A stretch of DNA of 64,000 nucleotides from NCBI GenBank assembly GCA_016748015.1, contig JAAOMT010000070.1:188420-252419 (forward strand). Direction: 5' to 3'. This DNA comes from Geosiphon pyriformis (lineage: Eukaryota; Glomeromycota; Glomeromycetes; Archaeosporales; Geosiphonaceae). The translations under genes and the position numbers were made by a program. Below, in pieces: positions 57,001 through 64,000 of this stretch (its first letter is position 1; the number at the start of each line of letters is the position of its first letter). The notes under the pieces are model-generated. The model saw nothing but the letters and a program-made list of their open reading frames with translations, searched no databases and was not told the DNA's origin.

Positions 57001-57959
57001 TAAAAAAATCTAATGCCAAATATAACTAAAATTATAACCAAAAATCTTATCTTTATTTATAAGTAGTTGGTTACTTAATTGGAATAAGTTTTTACTGACA
57101 TAATTCTAGAATTAATTGGCCAGTTTTATATTAAAAATAGGGTTTAAATTAAGATAAAAATAACTTTAGTTTTTTAATATATGGTCTTTTACTAAACATA
57201 TATATATCCTCTTTTAAAAACAAACTGGTTATTTCTTTTTGCCCTGTATTTATACTAAAATATTAATCTTAATACAATATATAATATATAGAGTGTTATA
57301 TTTAAAATTATCAATATACTATTAATCACAATACTAATTAATACATCCAAGTAAATATTATTTAGAATAGTTTAAAGAATTAGACTTTGCATAATTTGTT
57401 GTTTTTAATACTTTAAAATCTATAGTTCATATTTGATACACAAATTTTCATGCTTATATTTATAATATACAAGTTTTTCTTATAACTTAGACACTGTTTA
57501 AAACAAAAAAAACTTCTTGTTATGCAAAAATAAAAGCAGTTACACCAAAATTTTTGATGTGTTTTCGTACTACAATATACAGATAGCATGTATTAAATTC
57601 AAAAACCATATGATATAATATATATAATTTATTTTTAATTAATAAAAATAATTAATATTACATAATTTAAAACAGATTGACGAAAAAAATAAAGTCACGT
57701 GTCACAATATTAAATCACGTGCTTTTCCGAGGTTGTTACAAATCTATTAATTTTAGAATTTAATAATAAAATGATTTTTTAATAATATATTATTATATTA
57801 TAAACAAAATATATAATATATAAATCAGTTTTAATAATAATATTAAATACAATAAATAATTTAGTAAACCAATTTTTAATTGGTTTAACTTGACAATTGT
57901 TTATTTAAATAATACAATATTTTAATATATTGTTTTATCTTTAATTGCAAACTTTTAGT
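57001..57959. other. No gene seen; two RTCACRTG boxes
   Basis: AT-rich stretch. The only distinctive content is GTCACGTG at 57694-57701 and ATCACGTG at 57714-57721, twenty bases apart. They are E-box or CDEI-like sites, and function is unknown. Confidence 0.4.
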
Positions 57960-58425
57960 TATTAATATACTTTGTTTAAGTAAATTTTTATTAATAATAA
58001 ATAATTTGTTTAATACTAATTTGAATATTATTAATATTTACACTAGTTTTTTATAGAATTTAAATATAATTAATATAAAAAGTAATACTGTTGTGTTTTT
58101 TAAAAATTTGAATTTAATTATTGGTTTTAAAGTATTTAAATTGGTTTTTTTATAATATTTAAATTACAGATTATTGTATTAATATTAAAATATATATATT
58201 TTTTTTAATACCATTGTAATATATTTGAACAGTTAAGCTGTTTTAGATATATGTTTATTTAAATTTAATTTGGTTTTACTTAACTTTTGTAATTAATATT
58301 AACTAAAACAATATTATATTTTAAATATTATTAAAAATAAAAAGCTTTATATTATTTAATTAAAAATTAAAAATTACTTAAATATTTTAAGTAATAATAA
58401 AACTAATATATTAATTAGGACTATA
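57960..58425 (+). pseudogene. Hypermutated fossil LINE, RNase H segment
   Basis: The plus-strand reading NINIKSNTVVFFKNLNLIIG (about 58062-58125) follows the RNase H text after YTDGS. IVIYLNS.AVLDICLF (about 58212-58260) follows VVYLDSQAALDVCV with Gln as a stop. ILNIIKNKKLYII (about 58325-58365) follows NVIKDKDLTVSW. The LINE at 58438-64000 was inserted into it in the opposite orientation. Confidence 0.7.
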
Positions 58426-58568
58426 TATATATATATATTTTTTATTAAAGCTTAATGAGTAAAGTCCAACTGCTATCTAGTATATAAAGCCAGACTAAGT
58501 GGTCCAAACTAAATACAACTTATGCATTTACTACATGTGGCTAGCCACTCAGACCAAACAAAGCAACA

Positions 58569-61500
58569 TTACACATCTATATGAACACAAACATCACCAC
58601 CCAAACCAGAATAAAAAAAACAAGGTCTTTGATGGCCAAAACTAACAGCAAAAGACTCAACAATACTAAGCATCCTAATCACATCATCTAAAAAAATATA
58701 TACTAAACTACAAGACAAATCTGACACAACACCCCCATCTCCAACCAAACCAGTCTTTTCTATATCGACTCTGAACTTAAATCTCACCAGCCAAGCTTTG
58801 GAATGATGCAGTTCTACCAAGTATCTTGTAAAATTAATGACTGCAAAGGTGGCTTTCTTTTTACATTCAAAAATTCCAATGGCCTTAGCCAACCAATTCT
58901 TAAGCACAAACTCTTTGCACACAACAACATAAGTCTTAGAGTCCAACAAACAAAAAGAGAGTGTCCTCAAAATGACAGAAAATAAAGACTATCTAAAAGC
59001 ACCTGCTAAAGCAGCCCAATGTGTAGAGGCTTCTGCCAAAATCTTATCACAAATACCAGTATCTTGACCACAAGTAAAAACATGATTTGGCAATTCTACT
59101 TTACTGCACAACAAGCACAGCATACTAGGATATTCTTTATCATATAATCTTTTTCTAACAACCATAGGCAATTATTTATGAACTGCTTTCATTAAATATA
59201 TGCAAAGATTGGATAACTTTCAACTTGTAAAACCAGCAAGTAAATGTGAGTCTGAATGCCAAATTTTTGCAGTAAAGTCCCAATTAATTTCCATAATAAG
59301 TAAACTGGGAACCATGTTACGACCAAGACCAACCTCCCATTGAGCACAACAAACAGACTGGAAAATATCTCTGACAAAATGATAAGCATTGCCGAAAACA
59401 GCAGTATTCTCAGCCATCAAAAAATGCTTATGCACACCCATTGGCAAATAATAAAGAGAACCAGCAGCCACACCCACAGCAGCATCCACCCTAATGTTAC
59501 CATAAATTTCAGAATGACTCTTGACCTTGACCCAACTAACTGTAAGATCCTTGTCCTTAATTAAATTATAAATATTTCTTTTCTCAATCCAACATTGATT
59601 GTAGAAATCAGATACTGCCAATGCCACCTCCAACACATATGCATCAATAGCTGTTTGACTGTTGAGGTATACAATCAAGAAACAAGAAGATGGCACACAT
59701 TCCAGAGACAAAGTGACAGCCTGCAATTCAGCCATAGTAAAAAAGGCAAAGCCATGCACTCCTACATTAATGCTCATGTCTAATGCCAGAAAATATGCCA
59801 CAGTATCACTAACCACATCATCAGGCCCAGTATTCCTCAATGAACCATCTGAATAAACTTCAAACAAGCCAGACCAAATTTTATGTAAACTATCTTGCAC
59901 CTTGGCAAACTCATTAGAATTCAGAATGTTCAAACCATCAGCCTGAAGAGACACAGACAGAACCAATGGTGAAAAGCTATTACTGTACAGAAACCTTGAT
60001 GTAACATCAAACCAGTAGGGAACAGAGCCTTTGAAATCCAATCTTTTCCACCAATGGAAGGTTTTCCAATCCATAACACAGCCCTTTTTATCAAAGAGCT
60101 TATCACTAAAAGCAATTTTAAAACATTTCAAAGACTAAACAAAACTAAGATATAAAGTCTTCTCAAGAATAGAAAACATAAGAAAAACACCAGAACTATG
60201 AAAAGCATTAGGCAACTCATTTGCCAATAACAGCTTATTAGCTAAAAAAATCCTAACCACTTTAGCTAAAAAATTGTTTACAGGACTAAAAAGCAACTTA
60301 ACTGAGAACTGCAAGGGATTTAGAGGAGCCCACTCCAAAACCTGCAGATCCAAGAATCTATGATGAAACAACCAACCAAGGATGCCAGAAGCATTGGAGA
60401 ATGAGACCACAGCAGTTAATTTATTCTCTGATTGCACTTGCTCAAAGGACTTCAGACTATAGAGCAAAAAATGGTGTAAAGCCTCATTAGGGAAATTTCA
60501 GGACAAGTGTGTTTTAGACTTGAGGCCCTTTTTAATCATGACATTCCACTTGTTGTACATACTTGATAAGACAAAACTAAATTGAGTTTTATAACTAACA
60601 ATAGGCTGCAAAACAGCTAACATCAAATAGGAAAACTGCTTGTCTATAATAGTCTTTCTAAGCACCACATTTACAAAGAAATAAACATCAGCATAAGCCC
60701 TAACCAAATTCAGCTTGAAAAGTCTCTCAGTTGACAAAAAAATTCCCAGATATTTGTAAGTCTTGCCCTTTCCAGCCATGGAAATAGGTTGGCCATTAAT
60801 ACTTAAAGCAGCAAACTTAACACCTTGATTGATTGGAATGATCACTGTCTTCTCATTATTGATGGAAATGTCATTGATCGAAAAGAATTCACTGGCAATG
60901 TTCAGAGCATATTGCATAGAAGCTTAACAATCCTGACCCAAATTGTGTTATTCACAAATGCACCAGCTGCAAAAAATGAAGATAAACCACTACTATTCTC
61001 AACTCTGCCAGTTTTTGCCACAAATTTAGTATCAATCTAATAACTGCACAAATGCTTATGTCTCTTAACTTTACACAAGAGAGGATCATAAAAGATTCTC
61101 TAAAGAAGGGGGGAGAAAACTTTATCCTGGTCCAATCTATCATGCACTCTATAGCCTTTTGAAAGGCCAAAATCTGTCATAACTCTATTGATCCTATCTG
61201 TGTGTATGCTACCAAAAAATTTAATAAACCTATTGCATATCTTGATCCTATTTAAACTAGCCTCCAAGTAATGTCAACCAACCGAGTCATATGCTTTGTG
61301 CATATCTTGCAAGATTAGCCAAAGTTCCCAACTCTTTTCCAATGTGTCTTCTACCACTGAACCAACTGCAAACACAGGAAATTGAGTAGACATACTCTTC
61401 AAAACCAAAAAATTATCATCTTTAAAAACACCAAATTTATTGCATGCAGACGAAATCCTGTTGGAAATAACTTTGGAAAGAATCTTTCTGGTGGTTTCAA

Positions 61501-63245
61501 TTAAAGCAATAGGTTAAGTATTTATAAGAACTTCATTCCAGTCATAAGGTTTTGGAATCATTGAAACCCAAGCCTTTTTCCACAAAACAGAAACACCTCT
61601 AACCACTAAACATATATTCAATAGTTCCAAAAGGCACTCCAACATTTCCTTACCACAATGTTTTCACAGCTTATTAGGAATGCCAGACAAACTAGTGGCT
61701 TTATCATCAGACAGATTATTAACAACCAAAAGCAGCTTATTCATATTGATTGAACACATCACACTGAAGAAAGCATCATTTTTCATGTAATTTAATGACA
61801 CATATTGGTGGGCTCAAAGATTAGGCATCACTGAGAGCACATTCTGCTTTTTCATCCAACTTTCCATTATTCTATTAATACTGAGTTTGATTTTTTCTGG
61901 CTCTAAAACCAATTCATTGTCCACCACTAAGTAATTCAGGACTACTTTGCAAAAGGGACAATTCAAGATGCTTCTAATTATGCCACCTTTATCAAAACAA
62001 AATTTTTCTATCTGCTTTTCTATCATCTTCCTAATAGATGCCTCCTCAGCCAATTTTGATTCAAACATCTTGGATTTTTGATATTCTTTCTTAACCAAAG
62101 ATAAATACTTAAGAACATTCATAGACCTCCTACTATTTTGAACTATTTCCATCACCACGATAGCTTTGTCAGCATCTAAAGATGACCACTTCTCAATGAA
62201 ACAATTATAACCAAGAATATTACCTGTGCTCAAACATTTAACTACTTTAGCAATTAACAGTTCCAATCCCAAAAACTTAGATAAATATTTGTTCTTTGAA
62301 CACTGAAACTTACTGAACCAATGTTTTGCAAAAATTTTATCAGCTGCACCAACCACCACTTTTTCCAAAACTGCTCATATAGTATCTACATTACCCTAAA
62401 TTTTGGCATCAGAGAACATGGTCTTTATTACTGAAAGTTTGACAAAAAAGTATTCCTTAAATTTCAACCACTTAGCATCATCTGCATTTTTGATCTTGAA
62501 CTTCCAACAATCTTTATTAGTCTGTTTGTGCAAGCTATTCAAACAAACATCTAATAGCCCACTTAAGCCAACTAAGACCAATACAGCATTGTAGTCAGTG
62601 TTAAAAAAACTAGAAACAAAGCAGACCTGATGACCAGTAACAGCAGACAACAAGGTTTTACTGACAAAAATATAATCAATAGTTTTCTCAGACCCTTGAA
62701 AGTTGTACCATGTGGAAGCCTTTACTAGACAATGACCTGCAAATGAATTGACTAAACTCAGATCTGAACAGAACTTGAAGCTTGCACTTCTCCCAGACCC
62801 ATTCTCATTAAAGTCTCCACCCAAAACCACAAAAGTGCTGGAGTTGACAGCCTTTGCAATAAGAGAGTTCACAGCTAAAGCTTGACTAAATCTTGTTTTA
62901 GGAAAGACACCAGTATACAGTTCCAGAATTGTAACCAAAAGTTTGTCCTTAAATAAAAGCTGCACTAAAATAACTCAACCAGAGACCTCTTCAACTTTAG
63001 ACACATGATGAGCAAGAGAATTGTTTATAATTACAGCCATCTTAGCACCAAAAAACCCCTTATCCAAACCAGTTATAAAAACACACACTTTTAAACTTAT
63101 TGGCTATCTATGATTTGACACTAGACCACAATTTAATTTCCATCATGAAAGACACCATACAACCAGAACTTACATGCCAATAGACCACATCATTCTGCTT
63201 TGTAGAAACATTAATACCATGAATATTGCATGTAGCAAATTTCCA
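58569..63245 (-). pseudogene. LINE ORF2 (AP endonuclease, RT, RNase H, CCHC finger, tail)
   Basis: The endonuclease is at 63240-62400 with TCNIHGINVS, a MMEIKLW block keeping the catalytic Glu, GGDFNENGSG (about 62805-62830) and NTDYNAV where DH is expected. A linker is at 62368-61814. RT is at about 61790-60900 with FVNN at 60947-60952 in place of FVDD. A connection region follows (60917-60135). RNase H lies within 60131-59220: VYSDGSLRNTG, MAELQAVTLSLEC, VYLNSQTAID and VKVKSHSEIYGNIRVDAA. The finger LCLLCSKVELPNHVFTC lies at about 59070-59125 with all four ligands, and the tail ends at 58569. Stops occur mostly at Trp/Gln/Arg positions, for example about 60924, 61272 and 61515. Confidence 0.85.
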
Positions 63246-63259
63246 AACCAAATTATTCA

Positions 63260-64000
63260 TTAAGATAGAGGGGGAGCTAATAAACTCAAATTAGAACACA
63301 AAGAGTTCAATCTTACTAAAACTAAACTGACTAAAATATCCAGAACCATTATTTTTAATTCCAGACCATCCATCTTGGTGGTAAAAACCTTCAAACTACT
63401 CAAACTGAATTCAGGAGCAATATTTTTGACCACCAGAGAGGAAATAGAAGAAGACACCATCACATTATCCACAGCCATGTCTGAATTCAAAGCTAAATTC
63501 AAGGGAACAGCAACAACAAGAGGGGAAACACAAGATATAGATAACATTGGCACCAATTCCACAAAACTTAGTTTCTTCAAAATTACAGAAACTTGATCTG
63601 ATAAAAGCTCTAAGAAGTACTCCAAAGAAGCCAAGCGATCAGTCAAACAAGAATCACCAAGAGAATTAGAAGCCATTAAAAAGAGTTTTACACCCAGAAA
63701 TGAACCAGCACTAGATAAAACTAATAATACCCCATGAGAAGAAAAGCCACCTGCAATCTGAGCCCAAGTTTTTTCACCAAAAAACACTGGATAGACAATA
63801 GAAGTCTGTTTCCTTTTATAAATATCAACTAGACAAATCTGATCTTAAAAAGACACCACTCACTTATGACAAACTCCAGAATTCTCACCAACTGAATACA
63901 TATTAGAAATATGACCAAATTGTTTACACTTGGCACAACAAGCCAAAAAAAGACCAGTTCAGTACAAATTTACACTTTTATAAATTAAAACAGAACCAAT
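63260..64000 (-). pseudogene. LINE ORF1, C-terminal part, cut by the window edge
   Basis: The zinc-knuckle relic at about 63947-63900 reads CAKCKQFGHISNMY, with the last Cys as Tyr. The open part 63787-63260 starts FFGEKTWAQIAGGFSSHG. It carries the helix LASLEYFLELLSDQVSVIL and ends LVRLNSLCSNLSLL. It aligns with 39062-39546. Confidence 0.75.

Larger units (their letters stand above)
58438..64000 (-). mobile_element. LINE, minus strand, running off the right edge
   Basis: The 3' end on the minus strand is gactttactcattaagctttaataaaaaa followed by a TA repeat (58415-58437). ORF2 and most of ORF1 are present. The ORF1 start and 5' UTR lie beyond 64000. It is the best preserved LINE at protein level in the window, but the RT active site is FVNN. 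Confidence 0.88.

Noticed and set aside
57694-57721. Centromere element
   Set aside because: Two CDEI-like boxes alone do not make a centromere; no CDEIII-like or satellite structure is seen.

Overview
The window is eukaryotic, very AT-rich and almost entirely made of transposable elements in different states of decay. The combination of families points to a fungus, most probably an arbuscular mycorrhizal fungus (Glomeromycotina) with a large, repeat-filled genome. These families are Ty3/gypsy elements carrying a dUTPase, non-LTR elements with an AP-type endonuclease and an RNase H, and FAR1/MULE transposase relics. The organism assignment is an inference from family resemblance, not from a search. 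I saw no rRNA, tRNA or CRISPR array.

Layout. 1-15,487 is a nest of Ty3/gypsy elements. A 5'-incomplete plus-strand element (479-1,271 and 12,773-15,487) is split by a complete minus-strand element (1,272-12,772, LTRs of about 1,037 bp). That element is itself interrupted in gag by a 1,357-bp solo LTR (8,340-9,696). 15,915-17,797 is a LINE 3' fragment carrying a roughly 970-bp dispersed repeat, whose other copy starts the window. 17,800-20,075 looks like an AT desert but is a LINE 3' half mutated almost completely to A/T. 20,690-21,682 is a repeat block holding one about 165-bp segment in both orientations. 21,700-23,410 is a broken intron-containing gene of unknown family. 25,330-26,060 is a fossil LINE ORF1, followed by a full-length LINE (26,489-33,250).

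34,130-38,825 is the only stretch that looks like host sequence. It holds one intact gene (35,568-36,791) for a secreted-type single-pass membrane protein whose cytoplasmic tail has P(T/S)AP and PPxY motifs. 38,826-54,365 is a 5'-truncated LINE split by a second complete Ty3/gypsy element (43,398-53,500). 55,000-57,000 is a decayed MULE/FAR1 transposase on the minus strand. 57,960-58,425 is another fossil LINE, and a minus-strand LINE enters it from the right edge (58,438-64,000).

How the parts relate. The Ty3 elements share one plan: LTR, PBS, Gag with zinc knuckle, aspartic protease, a cysteine-rich domain of unknown function, dUTPase, RT, RNase H, integrase, an extra ORF of unknown function, polypurine tract, LTR. 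The LINEs share ORF1 (RRM-like domain, zinc knuckle, coiled region) and ORF2 (endonuclease, RT, RNase H, CCHC finger, C-terminal tail). No RT in the window is intact: all five readable copies have lost one or both catalytic aspartates by D-to-N change. Most premature stops sit at Trp, Gln or Arg codons. Both patterns are what C-to-T/G-to-A transition decay produces, and the AT-rich deserts are the end state of the same process.
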